A DNA stretch of 64,000 nucleotides from Selenobaculum gibii (GTDB lineage Bacteria > Bacillota > Negativicutes > ICN-92133), in assembly GCF_030273445.1 (NCBI RefSeq), contig NZ_CP120678.1, positions 2,147,501 to 2,211,500 on the forward strand, given 5' to 3'. Within the stretch, counting starts at the first letter, position 1; every line of letters begins with the position of its first letter. The translations under genes were made by a program, and so were the position numbers. Shown here in pieces: positions 1 to 8,760 of this stretch. The notes under the pieces are model-generated. The model searched no databases, was not told where the DNA came from, and was given only the letters and a program-made list of their open reading frames with translations.

Positions 1-1160
1 GCATATTAACTTTTGATTATATTATTAATAAAACTATTTTAGAAAGACAAAATAATGATTTATTGAAATATTATCCATTATTTCTTTGGTGGAGGATCAC
101 TTCTATTATCCCTTTGCGCCCATCGGAATTTTTAGAAATAGAATTTGAGTGTTGCTGGAAGGATGTAAAAGATCGTTATTGGATAAAAATTCCACGAGAG
201 AAAATTAAAGAAACTACTGCAAAACGCAGAATTGAAAGAGTTGATATTTTAGAAACAACTTCAGACATTTATGGCTTTATTGAAGAGTATAAATCTTTAT
301 TAAAACCAGAGTTTCGGTCTCCTTATCTTATTTCTTGGAAAGCATTTAACAGTTTCTGCGTTACTCCTGATAACAACTTGAATAATAAATTAGATCAAGA
401 AATTATGTGTCTAAGTAGTATTAGTCACCTTTTTAACAATTTTTATAAATGTAAAATAACTGATACTGATATAGTACCATTAAAGCCAGGTGATTCTCGA
501 CACTTAGCTTTTTGCAACATGATATTGCAAGGATTTAACCCAATCGCAATAGCACGGATCGGTGGACATGTTAGTTTAGAATCGCAGTTACATTATTACA
601 ATCATTTAGAAACTTACGCTGAGAGCTATGTCTACACTATGTCAAGAAAACTTAAGATTGAAAACCACCTAAATACAAGAAACGCTTCGGGAAAATATGA
701 TGCAATCAAAAGAACAGGGCTTCTATGCACGTATTCTTTAGACCAAATTAGAGGATTCTTGGAAATCGAAAAAGGGTATTGCACTATAAAATCAAAAGAT
801 TGTAATGAGTTTTTTAATTGTGTAACGGAGTGTTGGTCATGTTTATACCACATTTTAGATGTAGATCGATATCCAGAAGTACAAAAAGAACTTCATGAAA
901 AATCCGATAATCTTGCAAAAATAATTAAGGAGCAAATAGATTTATTAAAAAATATATCTAAAAACATGTTTATTGATTTAGCTATAGAAAAAGGTTCAGT
1001 TGGTACAAATTCAAAAATTAAATCTACCGCTGAGCAATTACAAAATCTCATGGCACAAAAAATAGTAATTGATTCTAAATTATTGGACTATGTAAAGGAG
1101 GAGAATTTTGTTGAAAAACAACGAGATAATTCGGCACAGAAAACGAGGCAAACCCGCTAA
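1..1160 (+). CDS. Tyrosine recombinase, C-terminal part (gene runs off the left edge)
   Basis: The frame is open from base 3, so the true start lies outside the window; a TTG at 63 is not a convincing start. The visible part carries the catalytic signature of phage-integrase-type tyrosine recombinases: an Arg in LRPSE, an R-H pair in GDSRH, then IGGHVSLESQLHYYNH with the second box His and the nucleophilic Tyr. A Cys-rich stretch follows (CTYSLDQI...CNEFFNCVTECWSC), possibly metal binding. Multi-subunit recombinases of the Tn554 TnpA/TnpB/TnpC kind have a similar arrangement, and the next gene fits a small accessory subunit. It would cut and rejoin DNA to move the left part of the island. The family is fairly sure; the Tn554-like assignment is inference. 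Confidence 0.75.
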   Translation, partial: ILTFDYIINKTILERQNNDLLKYYPLFLWWRITSIIPLRPSEFLEIEFECCWKDVKDRYWIKIPREKIKETTAKRRIERVDILETTSDIYGFIEEYKSLLKPEFRSPYLISWKAFNSFCVTPDNNLNNKLDQEIMCLSSISHLFNNFYKCKITDTDIVPLKPGDSRHLAFCNMILQGFNPIAIARIGGHVSLESQLHYYNHLETYAESYVYTMSRKLKIENHLNTRNASGKYDAIKRTGLLCTYSLDQIRGFLEIEKGYCTIKSKDCNEFFNCVTECWSCLYHILDVDRYPEVQKELHEKSDNLAKIIKEQIDLLKNISKNMFIDLAIEKGSVGTNSKIKSTAEQLQNLMAQKIVIDSKLLDYVKEENFVEKQRDNSAQKTRQTR

Positions 1161-1776
1161 TGAAAGTTTTAATAGAGAAAATCTTTTAGTTAAGCTTCGT
1201 GAAATTTCATTAGTTACGGATGAAACATTGAACGCGAATAAATTAGAAAAACTAACTGGAATTAAGCGCCGAAACTGGAACAAAGTAAAAGAAGAAATAG
1301 ATTACATCAATCACTCTCGTCAAACAGGAATGGTAGACACTAACACGATAAGGTCCTTCCCATTACCAAATATTGAGGAAATTTTTGAATTATATTTTCC
1401 TCAAAATCCCAAAAAATTAAAAGAAATTTTTCAATCATTAATTGATATGGTAAGTAAGATGTATGAAAAAGTGCTAATCTTTGAAAAGACAAAAGAAAAT
1501 GCTATAACGGCATCGGCTGAGCAAGCTAGAGAAATAGAAAGATTAAGAAATGAACTCAAACAAGCAAAGGCTGATATAGAATATTATAAAACTAAGTATG
1601 ATGAAGTATGCGGAGATAGTACATATCATAGTAAGAGAGAAATTCTCAACATCCCCAAAAATGTAATCCATATACCAAAAGGACAAAAAAAACTTTTAAC
1701 TCTTGATTTTCAAGAACAATTTGGTAAGATCTTACTAGACTCAAATAAAGAGATTTTCATAAAAAAGAATGATTAA
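1111..1776 (+). CDS. Coiled-coil accessory protein of the recombinase (TnpC-like)
   Basis: This gene overlaps the recombinase by about 50 bases and is probably translationally coupled to it. An AGGAGG box at about 1097-1103 precedes two adjacent TTG codons (1108 and 1111); spacing favours 1111. The roughly 221-residue product has a basic N-terminus (RHRKRGKPANESFNRENL) and a helical region resembling a DNA-binding segment (NANKLEKLTGIKRRNWNKVKEEI). A coiled coil follows at about residues 125-165 (QAREIERLRNELKQAKADIE). This layout resembles the small TnpC-like proteins encoded after tyrosine recombinases in Tn554-type elements. I do not recognise a named domain, and the role is inferred from position. 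Confidence 0.55.
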   Translation: MKNNEIIRHRKRGKPANESFNRENLLVKLREISLVTDETLNANKLEKLTGIKRRNWNKVKEEIDYINHSRQTGMVDTNTIRSFPLPNIEEIFELYFPQNPKKLKEIFQSLIDMVSKMYEKVLIFEKTKENAITASAEQAREIERLRNELKQAKADIEYYKTKYDEVCGDSTYHSKREILNIPKNVIHIPKGQKKLLTLDFQEQFGKILLDSNKEIFIKKND

Positions 1777-1832
1777 CAAGCTTCATAGAATTATTTTAAA
1801 AAGCTTGTCAATACTGAGTTAGACAAGTTTTT
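1776..1832 (+). terminator. Terminator after the recombinase operon, with a competing hairpin
   Basis: CTTGTC (1804-1809) pairs with GACAAG (1822-1827) and is followed by a T run. An alternative perfect pairing, ACAAGCTT (1776-1783) with AAGCTTGT (1801-1808), would use the same left arm, so the two hairpins exclude each other. The stems are short, so the call is moderate. Confidence 0.5.
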
Positions 1833-1886
1833 ATAAATTAGATTACAAAAATATTATGTTAGTTTGATCACATGATCCAAAAAAGT

Positions 1887-1923
1887 GAATAAGCCATCAA
1901 ACTTTTAGTTTGGTGGCTTATTC
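1887..1923 (-). terminator. Rho-independent terminator of the caspase-like gene
   Basis: A 16-bp stem starts GAATAAGCCATCAAAC and pairs with a right arm containing one G-T pair. On the minus strand it is followed by a T-rich tail. It lies about 75 bases after the stop codon of the caspase-like gene. Confidence 0.7.
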
Positions 1924-1997
1924 GTATAGTTAATATATGAATTTTATAATAGTTCAGCGATAATTTGAAGAACTCTCAATATATTAGGAAATCATAC

Positions 1998-3737
1998 TTA
2001 ATACCAATCTAATCTTTTCAATAATTCCTCATAATTATTAGCAACTTTTTTAAAGTTTTCATATGATCCAGAAAACAAACCCGCTTTCAAAGGCGCCCAT
2101 TCATCTTTTTTCAAATCAGCTTCTTTTACAATTTCCGCAAAAGGGTTTGTTGAATAACCACGTCTATATTTCCATGCAAACCTTCCAGGTGGTCCCCAAC
2201 TATTTTTCGTAAGATCTGCAAAAATCAAAGCGATAAATACTTCTGCCTTATCAAACAAATATTCATAACTTTTACCTAAAAACAATATATCATCTAAAAT
2301 TGGCTGTACTACTTTAAACATATACTCACTTCTTGGAGCGTAATAATTTGGATTTTCTTCATGAACTGCTTGAAATACCTTCGATCTATCAAGTTCTAAC
2401 ATGGCCTTAACTGTTGCTTCAATAGCTGAGTTATTATCGGAACTTTCCTCTGATACGATTTCTGTAGTAAGTATACTAGCAATGGTATCATACCTTTCAT
2501 TTTCAATAGCAGCGATCGTTGCTACATAAATTAAAATAGATATCGGATACCATCGCATTTTCAGCCAAACTCCGGTTCCACTTTCTACCTCAATATGATC
2601 TGCTAATCGTGTTATTATTTTTCTCAATAGATGATTATGGGTAGGATATCCCCAATATGCAACAGTAACAACAATCTTTTGTAACCCCTGACTTATTCTC
2701 TCATATTCCTCCAATCGATTACGTACATCATTATTAGTAATGGGGCTTCCCCCCGAATCGATCGGAAAGTATTCTTTTGAAGATAAAGAAAGGTATCTTC
2801 GAATTTCTTGTGTAATAATTGTATCCAATTTTATACGAGTACTTTCATCAGAAAGATACAACTTAACATCCTCTAGAAGCTTATTTTCATCATTATCAAT
2901 ATTTCTATCTGAAATAATAGGAATTTCAATCAATTTATCTTCACTAAATTTATCCGCTTCTTTTAAACTAGAAGACATAGGAACATTAAATATAAAATCA
3001 CCATCCCCATCAAAATAACCATAATGAGGGCTCTGGTTAGAATACTGATCCCTTGAAACTTTGTCAGTAACATATGCCATTAATCTGTTAGCAGTTATTA
3101 TTCCGTCAGAACTTGCAGCTTCCCCCTCTAAACCGTTAATCAAATGGCCTGTAAATATAGAATGTTCTGGAATTGGCCCACCAGAATCGGCTACAACTTC
3201 ATCCGCCTTTCCTGCTGTTAATACCTGCCTAGAATATCGTTCTAACATATTCTTTAGATATCGGGTGCTTCCTGGTGGAAGAGAACGTGTAATAGCAAGT
3301 CCACTAAAACAAGCATCCATTATAAAAAAGATATGTTTAGCTTTAATTAGGTCAGTATTTCTAGTTAATTCATCCCATCTAATAAATGTTGAGATATCAT
3401 CAAGCGTTCCATCTACTGGAATCAGGTATCCTATATTGTTACGATTTCCCAATAAAGTATGCCCATGCCCAGCAAAAAATACTAAAATTCTATCATTCTC
3501 TTTAATATTTGATTGAGAAAAACTCATATAATTACTTAATATTGCTTTCTTTGTTGCGTCTTGATCAAACAAACTTATTACATTCTCCTTAGGAAAACCA
3601 AATTTAGTAATAAGTATCTCTACAATCGCTTCAGCATCATTGCGAGCATATTCAAGCGGATTTACGTACTGATATTTATTAATTCCAATTACTAATGCCC
3701 AACTATTATTGTATTTAGATAGATAATTAAATTCCAT
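1998..3737 (-). CDS. Caspase-like (peptidase C14) protein with unknown C-terminal half
   Basis: Residues 12-255 form a caspase/metacaspase p20-like domain: WALVIGINKY at the first strand, the catalytic His in FFAGHGH (His91), and the catalytic Cys in DACFSG (Cys143). Bacterial caspase-family proteases often act as effectors in regulated cell-death immunity, cutting host proteins or pore-forming partners. Residues 260-579 form a second region I do not recognise, mainly helical, with a Trp-rich end (NSWGPPGRFAWKYRRGY). It may sense a trigger or bind a partner. No gasdermin or STAND partner is adjacent. An AGGAG box sits just before the ATG, and a terminator follows the gene, so it looks monocistronic. 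The protease fold is confident; the defence role is inferred from the island context. Confidence 0.8.
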   Translation of the reverse strand: MEFNYLSKYNNSWALVIGINKYQYVNPLEYARNDAEAIVEILITKFGFPKENVISLFDQDATKKAILSNYMSFSQSNIKENDRILVFFAGHGHTLLGNRNNIGYLIPVDGTLDDISTFIRWDELTRNTDLIKAKHIFFIMDACFSGLAITRSLPPGSTRYLKNMLERYSRQVLTAGKADEVVADSGGPIPEHSIFTGHLINGLEGEAASSDGIITANRLMAYVTDKVSRDQYSNQSPHYGYFDGDGDFIFNVPMSSSLKEADKFSEDKLIEIPIISDRNIDNDENKLLEDVKLYLSDESTRIKLDTIITQEIRRYLSLSSKEYFPIDSGGSPITNNDVRNRLEEYERISQGLQKIVVTVAYWGYPTHNHLLRKIITRLADHIEVESGTGVWLKMRWYPISILIYVATIAAIENERYDTIASILTTEIVSEESSDNNSAIEATVKAMLELDRSKVFQAVHEENPNYYAPRSEYMFKVVQPILDDILFLGKSYEYLFDKAEVFIALIFADLTKNSWGPPGRFAWKYRRGYSTNPFAEIVKEADLKKDEWAPLKAGLFSGSYENFKKVANNYEELLKRLDWY

Positions 3738-4446
3738 ATTACACTCCTATGTCAAATTCCTAATAATTAACAATACACTGCAATAAACTACAAAATCCTT
3801 TTTATTTTTCAATTAAATATTATCGCCGATATGAAAAACAATTTGATAAAAATTATGTATCAACTCCTACCTAGCTACAAAGGAAAAGGTTTCAAAATTT
3901 TAATGATTAAAGTATATTTTGTGAATGAAAGATTTAAAGATAAGCTATAACAAATTTACGATTGTTATAGCTTATTTCGTATTGACTTTAAAATTTGATT
4001 ATGTTGCTCGTCAATAATAGCTCCATTTTCATACCTTATAATCTATATATCTGTTGGCAGAGCTATTTGATATTGCAATTATTCCAAGAGATAAAAGGTT
4101 TCAATGGCTCCAAACAAAAACACCTAATAAAAAAAAAGAAAAACAATTCATGGATAATAATTCCAAATAAAACTCAATACGTAATTGGTTCATAACCAAA
4201 GCTATAAGAGAACGTGACGAAAAAGCATTAAAACGATATTAATCTGAAGACTGTAAATTCCATGAACGTAAAGATGTTAAAATTTTTAATATTGTTTTAA
4301 CAGATACCACTAAAGATAGAAACAACCAGACTCTAAATTCAGCTTATTTTTAAAATTGTAAATTTGTTTTAATTCTCTATTTACAAAATTTACGTTAAAA
4401 ATTAATTTTTAAGGCATTCCTTTATTAAATGATACAAATATTAAAA
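3738..4446. other. 709-bp gene-poor stretch with a hairpin and decayed coding sequence
   Basis: This AT-rich spacer separates the caspase-like gene from the PD-(D/E)xK/HEAT pair. It holds a 12-bp perfect hairpin, AAGCTATAACAA (3942-3953) with its complement (3962-3973), and a coding remnant at 4192-4353. I see no intact gene; the short plus-strand open frame at 3995 has no ribosome binding site. Confidence 0.6.
4192..4353 (+). pseudogene. Degenerate coding remnant of unknown origin
   Basis: One frame reads about 54 codons with a single internal stop (ERDEKALKRY-stop-SEDCKFHERKDVKIFNIVLT...). Its composition looks like real protein rather than random AT-rich sequence. No start codon, ribosome binding site or recognisable family is present. 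It may be the tail of a gene lost during island rearrangement. Confidence 0.25.
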
Positions 4447-5931
4447 TTATCTTGAATAGTCTGATGGTGTTTTCATGTTACCATTTATAACAAAAACAAA
4501 TGCTTTAGATGGAAATTTCTTTGTATTGTCAATTCCACCATGAGTTTCAACATCTGTAAGAATAATATCATTACGAATATCCCCTGGAGGATTATCCTTG
4601 CTTGTTAGATCAAGAATTAGTAGAATACTCACCTGCCTTGCGTCCACACCAGCATATTGCACAGCTTGAGGTGCATACTTCTTAGAGATAAATTCTCTAT
4701 CACCTTTTTTCTTTTCGACTTTTAGTTCTACAATTACACCATGATAACTAATATCCGTAATCCCTCCAGCTTGGCTTGGATGTTCTTGAACTTTTTCTTG
4801 GTTTAACATTAATCTGAGGTCTCGAAGAACAGTTTTCTGAAACTCTGCTTCTGTCACATCGTTACGGCCTTTATAAATAGCCTCTTGAGCATATGTAGTT
4901 AGCAGGCGTGTAAGAGCTTGAAGGATTTCAAGCAAATCTGGTAGCTCGTCACGTACACTTGGGCAATCTCCTATCAGCTTAGTAACAAGTTTCTCAATAT
5001 GACTATCCATTCGTCGGTTTCCTGTCATTAGAGGGGTACTATCGTCATTAGTTATCCTTAGGCAAAGTTTACTATGTCCGATTACCGGTATTTCCGTAAA
5101 ACTCCCATCCTCGTTTAAGAATGCGCCCCTAACTATAAACACTATATCGTCTATCAGACTACTCTGTCCTGAATGGAAAATAATATTTCCAGACAATTCT
5201 CCGTTATATTCCCCATTTTCAATACAACAAGGCTTTTCTAATATGAATTCTGAAACTGAAAACACCCCATTTGGACAAGTTGTAAGTAAATCTAATCGTA
5301 GGCGTATTGCATTAGCGTTCCAGAATAGACCACAAACTTGAAATTTAAGCGGATATAAAATATTAGATTTCAAGAGTGTAGGACTAGCAATTGGTGCATT
5401 ATCCAAAAAAACGATAACCCTCAACATCGGATTCGATTCAACAACGTTTCCTTTAGGCTCTCTTATATTCACTTCTTTTGACTGCCAATAGAGCAATGGC
5501 AGTGGAATTAATAGCAAAAACGCTCGCAACTCTTCATAGCTAGATCCAGGTTGTAATAAAATCTGCCTTACTAACTCTGTACTACTATGTAACTTCAAGT
5601 TACTAGAAAGTAATAAACGACGTAGTTCACCAAGTAATATTTCGTATTTTGTACGTTCCTTAACAAGATCACCCTCACCAGTCTGAGCAATTGTTAAGCA
5701 TGTAATCTGACTAGCTAACGTATGAAGTCCAGCAATCATAATTGTCCATTCTATAGGGATATGAACATGAAAAGTTTTTTTGATTATTTCTTCAGCTCTT
5801 TCAATTAAAGAAGTAACTTCTTTTGACCATTCAGTATGATTACTATTTACTACATTCAGTGTTTTACGTATCTCCGAAAAAAGGGTCGCTGAATTAAGAG
5901 CATGTTTAAAATTTATTTCTTGTTCTTCCAT
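4447..5931 (-). CDS. PD-(D/E)xK nuclease-domain protein, partner of the HEAT-like protein
   Basis: The 494-residue protein ends in a restriction-endonuclease-like fold: an acidic residue in GGITD (Asp394), the ExK pair in VIVELKV (Glu403, Lys405), and a downstream QAVQYAG segment (Gln423/Gln426) as in many PD-(D/E)xK nucleases. The first 380 residues are not recognised; they are helical to about residue 150, then mixed strand and helix. The ATG shares its A with the TGA stop of the upstream HEAT-like gene, with GGAGTGA as ribosome binding site, so the two are translationally coupled. The likely role is a DNA or RNA cutting effector in a two-gene defence system. The nuclease fold is fairly confident; the pathway is inference. 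Confidence 0.65.
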   Translation of the reverse strand: MEEQEINFKHALNSATLFSEIRKTLNVVNSNHTEWSKEVTSLIERAEEIIKKTFHVHIPIEWTIMIAGLHTLASQITCLTIAQTGEGDLVKERTKYEILLGELRRLLLSSNLKLHSSTELVRQILLQPGSSYEELRAFLLLIPLPLLYWQSKEVNIREPKGNVVESNPMLRVIVFLDNAPIASPTLLKSNILYPLKFQVCGLFWNANAIRLRLDLLTTCPNGVFSVSEFILEKPCCIENGEYNGELSGNIIFHSGQSSLIDDIVFIVRGAFLNEDGSFTEIPVIGHSKLCLRITNDDSTPLMTGNRRMDSHIEKLVTKLIGDCPSVRDELPDLLEILQALTRLLTTYAQEAIYKGRNDVTEAEFQKTVLRDLRLMLNQEKVQEHPSQAGGITDISYHGVIVELKVEKKKGDREFISKKYAPQAVQYAGVDARQVSILLILDLTSKDNPPGDIRNDIILTDVETHGGIDNTKKFPSKAFVFVINGNMKTPSDYSR

Positions 5932-8534
5932 CAAACGTCACTCCAACTGCTGCAAAAACAATTATTTGCCTTTTCTTTATCATTATTTTGTAGTGCCGCA
6001 TTTCCTGCAGAAATGCTTGCTAATTTCCTTAATTCTTTACGAAGTGAATCATGTCTTGGCTCTTGCGGTAAACCATTAACTGCGCTTTCTAGTACAGCAG
6101 ATTCTAAATTAAATGCTCTATGGAGTGAAAAAATACTTGCAAAATAGCATGCCTCCCAAGCATCACGTTTTGCTATGCCGATTGCAGCAGCCAGTAATTC
6201 CTGTTCGACTCGCTGATAAGATTCTTCCGGCAAATTATGCAACCACCAGAGCATCTGAAATCTTTTCGAATATGCATAGTGATTGAAAAGATCTCGTTCA
6301 TAATTTCCAAGATAAGTAATAATATTTTTCGCAACAAGATGTGCCATAGCTTCTGTTGGTTTGCAGAAGAATAGTAAATTCCCAGCAATTTTAGAATCCA
6401 CAAGTTCTTCACCTGTAGGATAAACAGACTCAACCATATGTAAGGCCAATACCTTGAGGCGCTCACTATTTCGTGCAACTGCCATCAAGCCATCACAGAT
6501 ATCATCTAGTTGGTATTTGTCGCTCTTATATACTTTTAAATGATTCATAAGGCAGGAAAGAACTTCAACTGACTGCTTTTCGTCAAACCAATTCGCGTGC
6601 CAAGAAACAGCTCTCAAAGCAGATTGATGAACAGCTACATACGTGTCTTGCAAATGTATAATAATTACGTCCACAAGATTAGGCGGTGGAGTAGCACTGG
6701 AATGCGAGAACATTTCGATGGTGGCATTTATTGCTACAGCTCGTACCAAAGCTGAACTATAATCCATTAATGCGCGCCAAATGAGAGGCATAACCCGCAC
6801 GCGAAGCTGATACTCCTTGCCAAGTTGCCCTAACAAAGACACGCAAGTTGCTCTAAAGCTATCTTCCATTTGATCGTATGACTGGTTTAGACAATCTGCG
6901 ACTAGCTCGAATACCTCTGTTGGTCTATTTTCACAGATTTCCTCCAGGCATTTTTGCAATCTCTGTTTAAAAATTTCCCATTCCTGTTTACGATTGAAAT
7001 TATTTAATTCCTCAAGTTGGGGATTATTTTTTTGACCTGGGATAAAAATTTGAGGTGGAGAAACAGGTAGGTTTTTCTTACCACTTATGAGTGCAACGTA
7101 TCCTAGGAGAGCGTTAAAATGCGGAAGTACACCGGCAGTCGCATAATCACAAGCCATCTCAAATGCCTCAATCGCACAAGAACGGATATCTATTTCGATT
7201 CGATCATCTTTAGCCCACCCTAACAGTCGTTTGATTGCTTCTTCTTCGTTTTTCGATACCGTGTCTCTTTTTTTACTTTCAAGCCTTTGATCCCAACTTA
7301 TGGTACAATCAAAAAATTGATCACGGTATACTTTAATAATGTCCTCTTGAACTGCTGGGCGGACACGAATAAATGAATCTGAAAGCACCTTATCAACCCT
7401 CTCAGGATAATCCCGGAAAACTGCTTGTAAAAGATGAATGATCTTTCCGGAAGGTGTCTCTATTCCCGACTGCGCATCTTCATGCATTTCTAATGCTTTC
7501 ACAAGATTATCAAGAAGATTCAGCACAATTTGCGGTCTTTCCTCTTGAATCAGTTTTAGTGCCCCGCATAATTGAACACGTGAATGATCATCTTGTTTCT
7601 GTAAAATTCGGCTAATAACGTGCTGAACACTATTCGGTTCAGCATCAAAGCAATGAATAAGGACTGCTGTACTTTTAGGATATGCCAGCTTACTATCTCC
7701 CCTAATACCAAAATGGTGATAGTGATCTTGTGCTAGTATCAATTTTTCAATATACTCTTCATCAAGAGGATATGTAATAGAATTTCCAAGAGCCTCAAGA
7801 ACCGAAGCAGATAGTTCTACATGTAGCCTCTTTTCAATGTTATCTAAGGCTATCCTATAAAGTCGAGAAGATAAATCAGCGCGTTTCGCCGCTAATTCTG
7901 AGCATATTGGAAGTATTAGCCCACTAAATTCTGTCGATATCGCAAAACCAAAAATAAGATTGACTGCCACATCTGGAAAAATATCTGCAGCCAAATGTGC
8001 TGATTGCTTTAGACTTTCGGCAGCCCGTTTTCTTGACTTTTCATTCTCATCGAAAAAAGCTTCTAGAAATTCAATGATACGCTGGGATTCAGATTCCACC
8101 TCAACGGCAATCTTCTTAGACATTATGCGCATTTCCGAGCGAAGTTGCGATATACGTTCTGCTTCTTTTTTATTTTCCTGTTCGTATTTTTGCATCTCCA
8201 CTCGATTATCTTCAATTATTTTTGTTCCCCATGTCGTATTCCCATTAGGAATTTGATTACTACATACAGCACAATTCTTTATAAGAAATTCTGAAAATAT
8301 CCAGCGCAAATTCATAGATTGTGATTCGCCATGCACATATGGACATCCTAAACTATGAGTCGCAATAGGCAATCCCGACATTTGGGCATAAAGTCCTTCG
8401 GAAACCCTTTTAATCTTAACACTCTTACACCAACCTTGCATTTGCCGGAGGCAATCAGCATTATCATGTCCTAGCTTTAAAGCCCTCTCAAAATCATCTT
8501 TCTGTGATTCATCAAACCGTCGCAATATTTTCAC
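5931..8534 (-). CDS. Large helical-repeat (HEAT/ARM-like) protein with N-terminal zinc-finger-like motif
   Basis: This protein of about 867 residues is almost entirely helical, with many 30-40-residue helical pairs that look like HEAT or ARM repeats (for example SALVRAVAINATIEMF and QSALRAVSWHANWF). The N-terminal 100 residues contain a CxxxH (Cys64, His68) and a CxxC (Cys88, Cys91), plausibly a zinc site, followed by a Glu/Lys-rich coiled coil at about 110-145. No enzyme motif is visible, so it is probably a sensor or scaffold. The start is either GTG at 8534 or TTG at 8525; TAGGTGA fits the latter better. It is the first gene of a two-gene operon with the PD-(D/E)xK protein. I do not recognise this pair as a named defence system. 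Confidence 0.55.
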   Translation of the reverse strand: MKILRRFDESQKDDFERALKLGHDNADCLRQMQGWCKSVKIKRVSEGLYAQMSGLPIATHSLGCPYVHGESQSMNLRWIFSEFLIKNCAVCSNQIPNGNTTWGTKIIEDNRVEMQKYEQENKKEAERISQLRSEMRIMSKKIAVEVESESQRIIEFLEAFFDENEKSRKRAAESLKQSAHLAADIFPDVAVNLIFGFAISTEFSGLILPICSELAAKRADLSSRLYRIALDNIEKRLHVELSASVLEALGNSITYPLDEEYIEKLILAQDHYHHFGIRGDSKLAYPKSTAVLIHCFDAEPNSVQHVISRILQKQDDHSRVQLCGALKLIQEERPQIVLNLLDNLVKALEMHEDAQSGIETPSGKIIHLLQAVFRDYPERVDKVLSDSFIRVRPAVQEDIIKVYRDQFFDCTISWDQRLESKKRDTVSKNEEEAIKRLLGWAKDDRIEIDIRSCAIEAFEMACDYATAGVLPHFNALLGYVALISGKKNLPVSPPQIFIPGQKNNPQLEELNNFNRKQEWEIFKQRLQKCLEEICENRPTEVFELVADCLNQSYDQMEDSFRATCVSLLGQLGKEYQLRVRVMPLIWRALMDYSSALVRAVAINATIEMFSHSSATPPPNLVDVIIIHLQDTYVAVHQSALRAVSWHANWFDEKQSVEVLSCLMNHLKVYKSDKYQLDDICDGLMAVARNSERLKVLALHMVESVYPTGEELVDSKIAGNLLFFCKPTEAMAHLVAKNIITYLGNYERDLFNHYAYSKRFQMLWWLHNLPEESYQRVEQELLAAAIGIAKRDAWEACYFASIFSLHRAFNLESAVLESAVNGLPQEPRHDSLRKELRKLASISAGNAALQNNDKEKANNCFCSSWSDV

Positions 8535-8760
8535 CTACCCAATATTTTAGAGACACTTGTCATGATTTATCAGGTCTCCCAATATACATCTCGTTTATAT
8601 TTAAAATCGGAGAATTTTATGTATTTAAAAGAAGTAAGCCATCTGCTCATTATACTTTGTCTCTATACCCGAAATATAGGAATACAAAAGAAGTTCATTC
8701 ATCACCAATAATACCATATAAGTTTTTACACTCCCATTTTTATTGAAAGATTTGAGATAT
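8535..8760. other. Spacer between helicase gene and HEAT-like operon
   Basis: These 226 AT-rich bases presumably carry the promoter of the HEAT-like operon and the end of the helicase transcript. I found no clear hairpin terminator or promoter boxes good enough to call. Confidence 0.4.

Noticed and set aside
3995-4195. 66-codon plus-strand open frame
   Set aside because: It has no ribosome binding site, low-complexity AT-driven composition, and lies in a decayed spacer.
8504-8746. 80-codon plus-strand open frame
   Set aside because: It overlaps the 5' end of the HEAT-like gene on the other strand, has no ribosome binding site, and has no protein-like pattern.
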